Of a stretch of DNA of 64,000 bases, positions 36,141-45,565 are shown piece by piece (position 1 is the first letter of the stretch; each line of letters opens with the position of its first letter). Source of the DNA: Bacteroidales bacterium (GTDB lineage Bacteria; Bacteroidota; Bacteroidia; Bacteroidales; P3); the NCBI GenBank assembly GCA_017934545.1, contig JAGBJI010000005.1, forward strand, positions 186,001 to 250,000, given 5' to 3'. A program made the translations under genes and the position numbers. The notes beneath the pieces were generated by a model, which was not told where the DNA came from, ran no database searches, and saw only the letters and a list, made by a program, of their open reading frames with translations.

Positions 36141-36609
36141 GTGAAAGGAATCGTACTAGCTGGTGGTTAAGGAACCCCGCCTTTATCCCATAACAAAGGA
36201 AGTTTTCAAGCAACTCCTGCCCATCTATGACAAACCGATGGTGTATTACCCATCAGTGTACTTATGCTGGTGGGAATTAGAGATATACTCATTATCTTAA
36301 CCCCATAAATCACCATTATTAATCAAGAGTTCGTGAACGACGGAGAATTAAAGATTCTGGTCTTTCTTTGGGCGAGACTTTGCATTGTTGGATATGAGGA
36401 CGTATGATTCTCTCGCAAGGGTATCCACATTCGTTGAGGTCATTGAGAAACGTCTAGGGGGGAAGCTGCCTGTTTAGAGGATATTGCCTACCGCAACGGC
36501 AGGATTTCTGGAGAAAAGATGCGTGAGCTTGCTAGGCTCATGCTTAAGAATCAGTATTGTCAATATCTTCTGAATGTAATTGTTGAAATGAAGGAAGATG
36601 TGAATAGTA
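36141..36609 (+). pseudogene. rmlA (glucose-1-phosphate thymidylyltransferase) remnant
   Basis: GTG at 36141 starts MKGIVLAGG, then a stop (TAA) replaces the expected Ser or Gly. The frame goes on as [21 protein letters not shown] and [10 protein letters not shown], clearly the RmlA N-terminus. After about 36310 the middle is missing. From about 36390 a C-terminal part follows, resembling [19 protein letters not shown] and, after a shift, [21 protein letters not shown]. An internal deletion, a stop and frameshifts make it nonfunctional. An intact rmlA, if present, must lie elsewhere. Confidence 0.82.
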
Positions 36610-36669
36610 TAACATTAACAAGCGTAAAGTAGTTTATCTTTTAGAAAAAGATTACACACCTCTCATTTT

Positions 36670-38205
36670 ATGTCGGAAAACACAAATAATAAACGCATAG
36701 CTAAGAACACTATGTTCTTGTATATTCGCATGATGATGACAATGGTTATCGCATTGTATACATCACGTGTCGTATTACAAGTGCTTGGTGTAGATGACTA
36801 TGGTATATACCAGTCTGTAGGCGGTATTGTAGGATTCCTTAGCTTTGTAAATAGTGCCTTAAGTACAGGGTCATCACGATTTATAACCTATGGACTTGGT
36901 GAAGGTAACAAAGAAAAGTTGAAGAAGATTTTCAATACAACTCAGACAAGTCATATTCTACTGGCTCTGTTAATCATAGTTATTGCTGAATCTTTGGGAT
37001 ATTGGTTCCTGCACCATAAGTTGATAATACCCCCAGAACGAATGGAAGCTGCGGTGTGGGTATTCCATCTATCTATTATAACGGTTTTCTTTACGCTTAC
37101 TCAGGTTCCGTACAATTCATGTATTATTGCTCACGAAAATATGAAAATCTTTGCATACGTGAGTATAATAGAAGCCGTTATGAAACTATTGATAGTTTAT
37201 ATGCTTCTTATAGGCGACATAGATAAATTGATATTATACGCTATTCTTCAGTGTGTGTTGCAAATATCAATTGTAGTTTTCTATAGGATATACTGTACCA
37301 AGCGATATGAGGAAACTCGTTTTAAGCTGGGCATAGACAAAGGGATATTTAAAGAGATTGTAGGATTCTCTGGGTGGAGTTTGTTCGCCAATTCTGCAAT
37401 AGCACTCAACAATCAAGGCATTTTGCTCCTGCTTAATATATTCTTTGCACCTGCCGTTGTTGCGGCACGTAGTATATCTATACAGGTTGAAATGGCTGCC
37501 TATCAGTTTATGACCAATTTCCAGACGGCAACAGTGCCACAAATAGTGAAACGATATGCACAAAAGGACTATGAAGGCTCAAAGATGTTGTTATTGGACA
37601 TGACAAAATATAGTTTTTATTTGATGTTATTGTTGGCTATACCAATATTTTTTTCTGCAGAGCGGCTTCTGTCATTATGGCTCGGAGCCGTGCCGCCTTA
37701 TACTGTTATATTTCTACAGATAATCATTATTCAGAGTCTGTTTCAGGTGTTTGACACATCCTTTTATAAGGCATTGTATGCAAAAGGGCAGCTTCGTGAG
37801 AATGCATTGCTGTCACCAACATGTTTATTTATAAATTTCGTTATAGTTTATATCCTTTTTAAACTTGGATGCTCACCAGTGGCATTGTCCTGGTCAACAA
37901 TGGTTTGCTATGCTATTATTGGTCTAATAGTCAAGCCAATACTACTGATTAGAATAGTGGATTACAAGTGGGCTGATGTAATGTTCGTTGTATGGCCCTG
38001 CTTGAAGGTTTTTGTTGTATCACTTATTATTCCGGTTGGAGTAAGCATTTATATCAAGGACATTGTTCTGTCTGAGTTTGCGACGTTTGCAATAATTGTG
38101 ACAATATGTGTGTTTTCAGTAGCCAGTGTTGTTTGGTTCATTGGATTGACTGCTGAGATGAGAGTGAGGTTAATGGGTGTCGTTAAAAACAAGCTGCAGA
38201 AATGA
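36670..38205 (+). CDS. wzx: Polysaccharide repeat-unit flippase (Wzx/PST family)
   Basis: This 511-aa protein has about twelve to fourteen membrane segments spread over its length and begins MSENTNNKRIAKNTMFLYIRMM, typical of the PST flippase family that moves undecaprenyl-linked repeat units across the inner membrane. VLQVLGVDDYGIYQSVGG near residue 37 is the usual N-terminal signature. The stop overlaps the next gene's ATG by four bases. Confidence 0.9.
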   Translation: MSENTNNKRIAKNTMFLYIRMMMTMVIALYTSRVVLQVLGVDDYGIYQSVGGIVGFLSFVNSALSTGSSRFITYGLGEGNKEKLKKIFNTTQTSHILLALLIIVIAESLGYWFLHHKLIIPPERMEAAVWVFHLSIITVFFTLTQVPYNSCIIAHENMKIFAYVSIIEAVMKLLIVYMLLIGDIDKLILYAILQCVLQISIVVFYRIYCTKRYEETRFKLGIDKGIFKEIVGFSGWSLFANSAIALNNQGILLLLNIFFAPAVVAARSISIQVEMAAYQFMTNFQTATVPQIVKRYAQKDYEGSKMLLLDMTKYSFYLMLLLAIPIFFSAERLLSLWLGAVPPYTVIFLQIIIIQSLFQVFDTSFYKALYAKGQLRENALLSPTCLFINFVIVYILFKLGCSPVALSWSTMVCYAIIGLIVKPILLIRIVDYKWADVMFVVWPCLKVFVVSLIIPVGVSIYIKDIVLSEFATFAIIVTICVFSVASVVWFIGLTAEMRVRLMGVVKNKLQK

Positions 38206-39368
38206 TAAATATCACTGATAAAAGGAACTGCACAGGATGTGGAGCTTGTGTCAATATCTGCCCAAGGAATGTTATTACGATAGTGGAAGATGGCGACGGC
38301 TTTGTTTACCCAAAGGTGGATGCCGAGGGCTGTATAGAGTGTCATCTCTGCGAGAAGAGCTGCCCTATGCTAAAGGACATGTCGGAGATATGCAAAAAAC
38401 ACGCAGAATTCCCTCAATTTTATGCTGGCCAACTGAAAAACAGGGATGATTTGCTTGAAGTGTCATCAGGAGGAGCATTTTGGGCATTTGCTCAGATAAT
38501 TATTGAAGCAGGCGGGGTGGTTTATGGTGCGGTACAAGAAGATGTTGACCATATCTACCATGTTAGAGCTGACAATCTTGATGGAATAAAGAACACAAGG
38601 CGCTCCAAATATTTCCAAAGCGAGACTGGCGCTACTTATCGACAGACAAAAGAGGATTTAAAAAAGGGTTTAACAGTGCTCTACAGCGGCACGGGATGCC
38701 AAATCGCAGGATTGAAAGGCTATCTTGGCAAAGAGTATGAACACCTAATAACTTGTGACGTGGTATGTCATGGTGTGCCATCCAGAAAGGTGTGGCAAGC
38801 CTATCGCAGAGAGAAGGAAGAAAGGGAAGGGAAAAAAATTTCAGAATTAGTGTTTAGAGATAAGTCGGCAGGGTGGAGTCATAACCAATATAAGATTACA
38901 TATCAAGATGGAAGCATAGAGAAAGAAGCAAGCACTCGGCAACTCTTCCATGCTGGATATTTGAAAGGACTATTCTATAGACCGTCATGCGGATGCTGTA
39001 GATTTGCATCTTTGCCAAGAGCTGCTGACGTAACATTAGCAGACTATTGGAGATATGAAGGTCGCTTCCATCAGCAGGGTTTCGACCTTGGCGTTTCGTT
39101 GATTACTGTCAATAGTGAGAAGGGCAGCAAACTGTTAAGACTATCTTCCAAATATCTGGAATATGACACAATCGAAAGAACTCTGGCGTTGAAAAGTTGT
39201 AAACACTTAGATGAACATCCGTCCGAGAATCCCGACCGGCCTAACTTCTTCAAAGTGTTTAGCGAGGCAGGCTACTATGCCGCTGCTCGCGAATACATCA
39301 AAGCAGGCAATGATATCAGTCTCATAAAAAGGATAGTGAGAAAGTTTAGAATACTTGTAAGATTATGA
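38202..39368 (+). CDS. FrhB-like iron-sulfur oxidoreductase (polysaccharide locus type)
   Basis: This 388-aa protein has two 4Fe-4S ferredoxin motifs at the N-terminus (CTGCGACVNICP and CIECHLCEKSCP), followed by coenzyme F420 hydrogenase beta-subunit N- and C-terminal domains (VSSGGAFWAFAQ, TGCQIAGLKGYL, CRFASLPRAADVTLADYW). Proteins of this type often sit beside pyruvyltransferases and glycosyltransferases in capsule loci and are annotated as F420 dehydrogenases, although their true electron donor and sugar substrate are unknown. No F420 synthesis gene is in the window. It is translationally coupled to wzx. Confidence 0.88.
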   Translation: MINITDKRNCTGCGACVNICPRNVITIVEDGDGFVYPKVDAEGCIECHLCEKSCPMLKDMSEICKKHAEFPQFYAGQLKNRDDLLEVSSGGAFWAFAQIIIEAGGVVYGAVQEDVDHIYHVRADNLDGIKNTRRSKYFQSETGATYRQTKEDLKKGLTVLYSGTGCQIAGLKGYLGKEYEHLITCDVVCHGVPSRKVWQAYRREKEEREGKKISELVFRDKSAGWSHNQYKITYQDGSIEKEASTRQLFHAGYLKGLFYRPSCGCCRFASLPRAADVTLADYWRYEGRFHQQGFDLGVSLITVNSEKGSKLLRLSSKYLEYDTIERTLALKSCKHLDEHPSENPDRPNFFKVFSEAGYYAAAREYIKAGNDISLIKRIVRKFRILVRL

Positions 39369-39383
39369 TAATCAAATGAATAT

Positions 39384-40402
39384 ATGAATCAAGAAGGACG
39401 TATAAACTATTTTGACTGGATTCGTGGAACAATGATAATGTGGATGCTAATTTATCATATCAGTCTCAATTATGGTAGGGTAACATTTGCTGTACCAGAA
39501 GACGGCGCGTCAGCGTTTACATTCATGTCGTTCTTCATGGCTACATTTTATGTGAATACTGGATACTTCTTCTCTTATAAGAAAGATTTTTTGACGTTCT
39601 TTCGTGATAAAGTTAGAAAAATCGGTATCCCTTATATAACCTTCTCTATTTGGGGCATTATAATCTTTGAATTATATAACTTGATATCAGAAGGATATTT
39701 TAGAGATTTAAACCTCATAGGAGGCACAATCGCAACAGGAGCAATACGTGCAAATGGTCCTTTATGGTTCCTCTTTAGTCTGTTCTTCTGTAATCTCATT
39801 TACTATGCTATTGGTAAAGCGGGGGGGGTAGATTTAAGACGTACATAGTAGCTCTATGCATTATAATGGCGTATCTGACTTACAATAAAGTACAAATATT
39901 TGGCTACGGGAACATATTCTTGGGATTATCCTTTATTCATCTGGGTCATTGTATAAAGCACTACAAAGACACTTTAAATTCGCGGTCTATAAGTGTCGCT
40001 GCCTTGATGATATTTCTTGGCATTGCTATTTTAGCACCAGAAAGGTTAGAGTTTGTTAGGAATATCTTGGTTCAAGGTAATTGGATTTTGAACTATATCT
40101 ACACATTATTAGCCTGCTATTTAATGTGGTATATATCGCAGAAGTGGAGTCACGACAATATTCTTGGGAAGTCAATTATATATTTGGGGAGAAACTCATT
40201 AGTCATTTTTGCTTTCCATCGTCCTGTGCTGAATTGGGTTATAGAACCTATTTTAAGATGTCTGAAGTCAGATATATCATATTTTGAGTTTTTGACTGCT
40301 AGTTTGATTAGCTTAATACCACTATATTTATTGTTGAATTATATAATGAGAAAGTATTTCCCCGCATTACTTGGCCTTTCAAGCCATAGTACTACGGAAT
40401 AA
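39384..40402 (+). pseudogene. Membrane acyltransferase (acyltransferase_3 type), off-frame at a G8 run
   Basis: The first frame (ATG 39384) reads NYFDWIRGTMIMWMLIYHIS, typical of acyltransferase family 3 membrane proteins that O-acetylate polysaccharides. It runs through several membrane segments until the eight-G run at 39821-39828, then hits TAG at 39846-39848. The other frame continues GRFKTYIVALCIIMAYLTY and more membrane segments to 40402. Six or nine G would join them into one protein of about 339 aa. This is either a phase-variable gene in its OFF state or a homopolymer error. Confidence 0.8.
39821..39828 (+). repeat. G8 homopolymer inside the acyltransferase gene
   Basis: Eight consecutive G sit exactly where the reading frame breaks. 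The flanking amino-acid sequence is natural on both sides if one G is added. Confidence 0.85.
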
Positions 40403-40426
40403 GGGAAACCTAAAGGATTAATAAAA

Positions 40427-42139
40427 ATGAAAACAGAAAAATTTGTCAATAAAACGATGATAGATACCTATTATAGAGAGATGGGTACTGAGACGGTGTA
40501 CATTAATTCTATCTTGGGCTTATATCGGACATTGAAAAGGATTTGGAATAGAAATATCGTAGTAGTTTCAGATAACTGGTATGTAAGAGGTATTGCGTCT
40601 TGTCTCAATATAATGACTGCAATAGCGACTAAAACGCAATTGGCAGCAGAGCAGTATTTTGCAATGAAGGATGCTCTCTTGCTATTGGCAATGAAAAACA
40701 TTCCTGTTTATTACTATAATAGAATAGGTTTAGAAAAGGCTGGTTTTGTGTATTCTGACTCTGCCCAGAACCGTATGAAAAACCATCTTAATTTTCCTCT
40801 CATGTATGAGAAGATGGAGCAGTATGAGGACGACCTTAAGGAACTTTTTGGTGAACTATACAGTAAAGAGTACCTAACCGAGATTGGCCGCATACCGCAG
40901 GTAATAGAGAAAGGCAATGAGTATCGGCATGAAGACTTTGCCAGTAAATATGTTAATGTTATAGAAGGACAGAGGGTGGTATGCTACCAGCCTGAAATCT
41001 ACAAACGCACCATTCATGTTTATGGTCGCTGTGGTGCCTTTGGATATGCAGTAGAGGACAAAAATAGTCTGCCTAGTCAGATACAGCTACAGTTGAATAA
41101 TAACGGAATTATCGACATCCGAGTCGTAAACCACGGACTTTGGGGGGGCGAGGACGAATATTTGGAGCACAATTTTCTAAATGATTGCGTGGGTTATAAA
41201 GAAGGTGACATCATCTTGTTCTATATGATGCATATAGACAAGCGACTGCTCAGACATTGGGAAGAGGCAGGTGTGAAATATAAGGAAATAACCCACGAGT
41301 GGCATGAGTATCCTGAAGCCAAGTGGTGTTTTTACGATAAGCCAGGACACATGAACCATATCGGTTATCAACATGTAGCAGAGATAATCACAGCGGATTT
41401 AATCAAGCAGGACTTTGCAGGTAAGTCTGTAGATAAAGCACTTTTTGCCGATTTTAACTCAGAGTATTTGAAGGCATATCTGAAGAAGAACAACAATTCT
41501 GATTTCTATAAAGAGATAAACGATTATACTGCTTCTATCCAGAAAGAATATCCTCTTACGGGTGACATTAAAGAATGCGGCTCTATTGTGATGAACTGTA
41601 ATCCTTTTACCAAAGGACATCGCTATCTGATAGAATATGCAGCAAAGCAGGTTGATCGCCTGTATATTTTCGTGGTAAAAGAAGATAAGTCCTTCTTTAA
41701 ATATGAAGATAGATTTGAGATGGTGAAACAAGGCACAGCAGATTTGGAGAATGTTGTTGTTGTGTCAAGTGGAAAGTTCATTATATCCTCGCTAACCTTC
41801 CCTGAATATTTTATGAAGGACTATGTGAAAGAGAAGAATTTCGATGTATCAATGGATGTTGAGACATTCTGCAAGCACATAGCACCTCCGCTACAGATTA
41901 AAAAACGTTTTGCAGGTGAAGAACCTTTTGATCCTGTGACTCTCAACTACAACGAGAACATGCGAAGAATACTGCCCAAATATGGTATGGAGTTCTGTGA
42001 GATACCAAGACTGGCACTCGATGAGAAGCGTGTAATAAATGCGACAGAAGTCAGGCGACTTCTGAAGAAGCGTGACTTCGATACAATCAAGGAGTATGTA
42101 CCTGAGACTACAGTAAGGATCTTACGCGAAAAATACTAA
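40427..42139 (+). CDS. Two-domain protein with C-terminal citrate lyase ligase-like nucleotidyltransferase
   Basis: This 570-aa protein has a C-terminal domain (about 383-570) resembling CitC, the citrate lyase ligase that adenylylates acetate. The nucleotide motif is NPFTKGH (392-398), with KEDKSFFKYEDRFEMVKQG and a later NATEVRRLL. The N-terminal part (about 20-330) has DNWYVRG near 49 and HMNHIGYQHVAEII near 308, which suggests an SGNH/GDSL-type hydrolase or transferase fold. No citrate lyase genes are here, so a role in activating and attaching an acyl or polyol group to the polysaccharide is an inference. A seven-G run at 41142-41148 is currently in frame. Confidence 0.62.
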   Translation: MKTEKFVNKTMIDTYYREMGTETVYINSILGLYRTLKRIWNRNIVVVSDNWYVRGIASCLNIMTAIATKTQLAAEQYFAMKDALLLLAMKNIPVYYYNRIGLEKAGFVYSDSAQNRMKNHLNFPLMYEKMEQYEDDLKELFGELYSKEYLTEIGRIPQVIEKGNEYRHEDFASKYVNVIEGQRVVCYQPEIYKRTIHVYGRCGAFGYAVEDKNSLPSQIQLQLNNNGIIDIRVVNHGLWGGEDEYLEHNFLNDCVGYKEGDIILFYMMHIDKRLLRHWEEAGVKYKEITHEWHEYPEAKWCFYDKPGHMNHIGYQHVAEIITADLIKQDFAGKSVDKALFADFNSEYLKAYLKKNNNSDFYKEINDYTASIQKEYPLTGDIKECGSIVMNCNPFTKGHRYLIEYAAKQVDRLYIFVVKEDKSFFKYEDRFEMVKQGTADLENVVVVSSGKFIISSLTFPEYFMKDYVKEKNFDVSMDVETFCKHIAPPLQIKKRFAGEEPFDPVTLNYNENMRRILPKYGMEFCEIPRLALDEKRVINATEVRRLLKKRDFDTIKEYVPETTVRILREKY

Positions 42140-42144
42140 CGAGG

Positions 42145-44109
42145 ATGAAATTACTAATAATTGGTGGAACTGGATTACTGAGCGGGGCTGTCACCAAGGA
42201 AGCTTTGCGTCAGGGGATTGAGGTGGTCATTGTCAATCGTGGCAGGAAGAGCAAAGTCGTTCCAGAGGGAGCTGAAGTCATTATTTCCGACTATCGGAAT
42301 AAGGAGGTCATGCAATCAGCACTGCAAGGTAAGCACTTTGATGCGGTAATTGATTTTATATGCTTTAACCAAAAGCAAATAGAATATAGTGTTGACTTGC
42401 TCTCACCATACTGTACTCAATACATCTTTATATCGTCTGCCTGCGTATATAATTATACAAAGCCTGGGGTTAAGGCAGAAGATGATGAAAAAGTCCTGAA
42501 TAAATGGGAATACAGTGTCAATAAATGGGAGTGTGAATGCTGCTTGAGCGATATTGCCAAGAAGAATAATCTGAATTACACGATTATTCGTCCTTGTATC
42601 ACATACGATGATTCTCGTATTCCATACGGTATTGCACCGGCCTACGGATATCACTGGACGCTTGTCAGCAGAATTTTATCTGGCAAGCCTATTGTTCGAT
42701 GGAACGGAGGAACAACGAAGTGGAACATGATGAGAGTTGAAGACTTTGTGGTTGGAGTAGTAGGACTGATTGGCAATGAGAAAGCATACAACCAAGTATT
42801 CAATGTCAGTGGCGACTATGCTTATTCTTGGAATGATGTCATTGAGTGCGTGGAAAAGGTAATCAATAAGAAAGCTATTTTCTACGACATTACTACAGAG
42901 GAGTATGCTGAACTTGCCCCAGAAATGAGTGGAAGGATTTATGGGCGCTCGTCGGATTTGATATGTAGTAACCAGAAGTTAAAGGACATTGTGCCTGATT
43001 ATAAAACGACTTACAATCTCCAAGCCGGTATAGAAAAAGCGATAGATGGATATAAAGCCAATAATTATCAGAAAGGGATAGATTTTGCTTTTGATGCATC
43101 GATGGATAGTGTTATCAGAAAATCATGTAAGGTACATGGCATTGATTGCTCAAAGTATAATATAGATTTCGTAGATTATCTTGGTACTGCAACTAAAAAG
43201 GATAAAATTCGCTATTATGCCATCTCTCGAAACATCATACTTCTGAATAATAAGAGATTCCTTTCTTTAATAGGATTTGGCACTTACCCATATAAGGAAG
43301 TTTTGATAAAATGCATACCGAAAGCTTTACGGGGGGGGGTAAATTTAATCGACACTTCTGATAATTATCAGAACGAAGAGTATGTTGGTAAAGGATTGGC
43401 ACAGGTGGATCTATCAAAAGTGACCGTAATCTCAAAATTTTCTCAACCATTTAGGACTAACGAACTGGAGAGATGCTTTGAAGAAAGTAAGAAAAATCTT
43501 GGATCAATCAATATATATCTTCTACACTGGCCATATCCATATCTATGGAAGAAACAATGGCGAAAGATGGAGGAATTGTACCTTGCAGGGAAATGTGATG
43601 CTATTGGCGTATGCAATTTTGATCTTGGATACATGAAAGAGTTATTATCATTTTGCAAGGTTAAGCCTGCTATCAATCAAATTGAACGCCATCCAATGTA
43701 TCAACAGCAAGAAATTGTTGATTTCTGTCAGGAGAATGACATAACAATAATGGCTTATTCTCCAGTTGCCAGAATGGACGAAAGGCTGCATAAAAACGCA
43801 GTATTGAATGATATTGCAAAGAAATATGGGAAAACAGTTAATCAGGTTATACTACGATGGGACATTGATACAGGATGTATTCCTATCCCCGCATCCTCGT
43901 CAGAACAGCATATAAATGAAAATAATGATATATTTGACTTTATCTTGACCGAAGAAGATATTAATGCTATCAATGGTCTTGAAACAGGTATGAGAATACG
44001 CTTTAACCCCCGGACAAGGTTTTCAAGAAGAGAAAAATTCGCAATGCTGATGTATAGAACAGGAGTACATGATTTTCTTCGCAATGGCAAGAGACTATTA
44101 AAGAAATAA
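42145..44109 (+). CDS. Fusion of an SDR epimerase/reductase and an aldo/keto reductase
   Basis: Residues 1 to about 320 of this 654-aa protein are an extended SDR domain with GGTGLLSGAV, SSACVYNYTKPG and a YSVNK catalytic pair. Residues about 365-640 are an aldo/keto reductase with the full tetrad: Asp and Tyr in DTSDNYQNEEYVG, Lys in VISKFSQ, His in IYLLHWPYP. The AKR C-terminus GCIPIPASSSEQHI also fits. Single SDR and AKR proteins are common, but a fusion in a polysaccharide locus is unusual. It lies five bases after the CitC-like gene. A nine-G run (43331-43339) inside the AKR part is in frame. Confidence 0.85.
   Translation: MKLLIIGGTGLLSGAVTKEALRQGIEVVIVNRGRKSKVVPEGAEVIISDYRNKEVMQSALQGKHFDAVIDFICFNQKQIEYSVDLLSPYCTQYIFISSACVYNYTKPGVKAEDDEKVLNKWEYSVNKWECECCLSDIAKKNNLNYTIIRPCITYDDSRIPYGIAPAYGYHWTLVSRILSGKPIVRWNGGTTKWNMMRVEDFVVGVVGLIGNEKAYNQVFNVSGDYAYSWNDVIECVEKVINKKAIFYDITTEEYAELAPEMSGRIYGRSSDLICSNQKLKDIVPDYKTTYNLQAGIEKAIDGYKANNYQKGIDFAFDASMDSVIRKSCKVHGIDCSKYNIDFVDYLGTATKKDKIRYYAISRNIILLNNKRFLSLIGFGTYPYKEVLIKCIPKALRGGVNLIDTSDNYQNEEYVGKGLAQVDLSKVTVISKFSQPFRTNELERCFEESKKNLGSINIYLLHWPYPYLWKKQWRKMEELYLAGKCDAIGVCNFDLGYMKELLSFCKVKPAINQIERHPMYQQQEIVDFCQENDITIMAYSPVARMDERLHKNAVLNDIAKKYGKTVNQVILRWDIDTGCIPIPASSSEQHINENNDIFDFILTEEDINAINGLETGMRIRFNPRTRFSRREKFAMLMYRTGVHDFLRNGKRLLKK
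43331..43339 (+). repeat. G9 homopolymer inside the SDR-AKR gene
   Basis: Nine consecutive G encode Arg-Gly-Gly-Val in the AKR domain, currently in frame. It is the longest homopolymer G run I saw in the window. Confidence 0.85.
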
Positions 44110-44130
44110 GAATATGAATACGTAATTTCC

Positions 44131-44763
44131 GCAGTATCGTGGATTCTGGGGACATTCCTATCAACAGGATAAACATACTTCTGGGTAAGAATTCATCGGG
44201 AAAGAGTTCATTCGTGCGTCTGTTCCTTATGTTGAAGCAGACGATTAATCATCATCGCCGTGGTGCCATATTGTGGTTTGATGAATACTACGATTTTGGC
44301 AAATTTGAGACAGCCTTGAGTCGCCATGCTGAAGGCGGCACATTCGGAGCTGTACTGAATGTGTATGATGCGAATTGCAAGTTTGTGGATTTGTCGGCAT
44401 CAAGGTGCATGAAATAGAGAACCTGCTGCCCCACGGTTTATTGCCGATAACACGAGGGGCGAGGGTAAGGCCTTTGCGCAGAAGTTGATAGCGAAGGGTA
44501 AAGAGGACTATCTGAGCTGGTATGACATAAAGAACGGCATATCGTTGGCAGATGTTCAGGAGCCAGGCTATAATGATTACGCCAACGAAATGTATGAGCA
44601 GTTGTATAGCAACAAGGCTGGCGCATACAACACACACATGCGTATGTGCGGGCGCAAGAAGAAAAAGGTGATGTCCCAGTTGCGAGATGATATTGTGAAG
44701 CGGTATATCGGGCTGGCATACGAGAAACGTGCAGCGTATGATATACACTTCAAGGCAGAGTGA
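44131..44763 (+). pseudogene. AAA ATPase (AAA_15/OLD-like) remnant
   Basis: The frame around 44139 reads DSGDIPINRINILLGKNSSGK with Walker A GKNSSGKSS, then SFVRLFLMLKQTINHHRRG, the N-terminus of an AAA_15-type ATPase. It stops at 44417. Other frames continue with traces such as ENLLPHGLLPITRG and, from 44485, an unrecognised 92-aa stretch. The start codon is lost and no Walker B is found. This looks like a second decayed defence-type ATPase in the locus, although the last 280 bases may belong to something else. Confidence 0.6.
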
Positions 44764-44844
44764 CGTGAGATAGCCAATCACTTCTATGACTATGCGTGTA
44801 GCAGGGAGTGTGATCCGATAAATGTGTGAAAATTAGTTTTTATC

Positions 44845-45565
44845 ATGTTATTTAATTCATTTGAATATCTGGTGTTTTTACCAGTAGTGTTCCTGCTCTA
44901 TTGGTTTGTGTTCCGTCAGCTACGCTGGCAGAACCTGCTGATAGTGGTGGCGAGTTATGTGTTCTATGGATGGTGGGACTGGAGATTCCTGATTCTCATA
45001 GCCTTTACCACCCTCTGTAGCTATATCAGTGGGCTTCAGATAGAATGGCAGAAAGCCAAACTGGGGGGGCAGATTATGGACTATTGCCAATATCAGCATC
45101 AATATAGTTATCCTTGGCATCTTCAAGTACTGTAACTTCTTCGCAGAGAGCCTTGTAACAGCATTTGGCAGAATTGGCATTGTCCTTCATCCAGTCACCC
45201 TACATCTGATACTGCCAGTAGGTATTAGTTTCTACACTTTTCAGTCACTCAGCTATACAATAGATGTATATCGTGGAAAACTGAAAGCTACGAATGACAT
45301 CATATCGTTTTTCGCCTTCATCAGTTTCTTCCCGCAATTGGTGGCAGGCCCGATAGAAAGGGCGACGAACCTGCTACCGCAATTTCAAAAAGCCAGGCAT
45401 TTTGATTATGCAACAGCCGTTGACGGAACAAAGCAGATATTATGGGGGTTATTCAAGAAGATGGTCATTGCGGACAACTGTGCCGATGTCGTGGATGCTA
45501 TATGGGCAGACTACTCACAACATTCATCACAGAACCTGATAATAGCAGCAGTGCTGTTTTTGTAG
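44845..45565 (+). pseudogene. MBOAT-family acyltransferase, frameshifted at a G7 run and truncated
   Basis: ATG 44845 begins MLFNSFEYLVFLPVVFLLYW, the usual start of MBOAT (AlgI-like) O-acyltransferases. At the seven-G run (45063-45069) the frame breaks and stops at 45135. One G fewer would continue RLWTIANISINIVILGIFKY and lead through GISFYTFQSLSYTIDVYRG and FPQLVAGPIERATNLLPQF, classical MBOAT segments. The protein then ends at 45565, about half the family's usual length of roughly 470 aa. The catalytic His region is lost by a deletion that joins it to the next gene. Confidence 0.85.
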
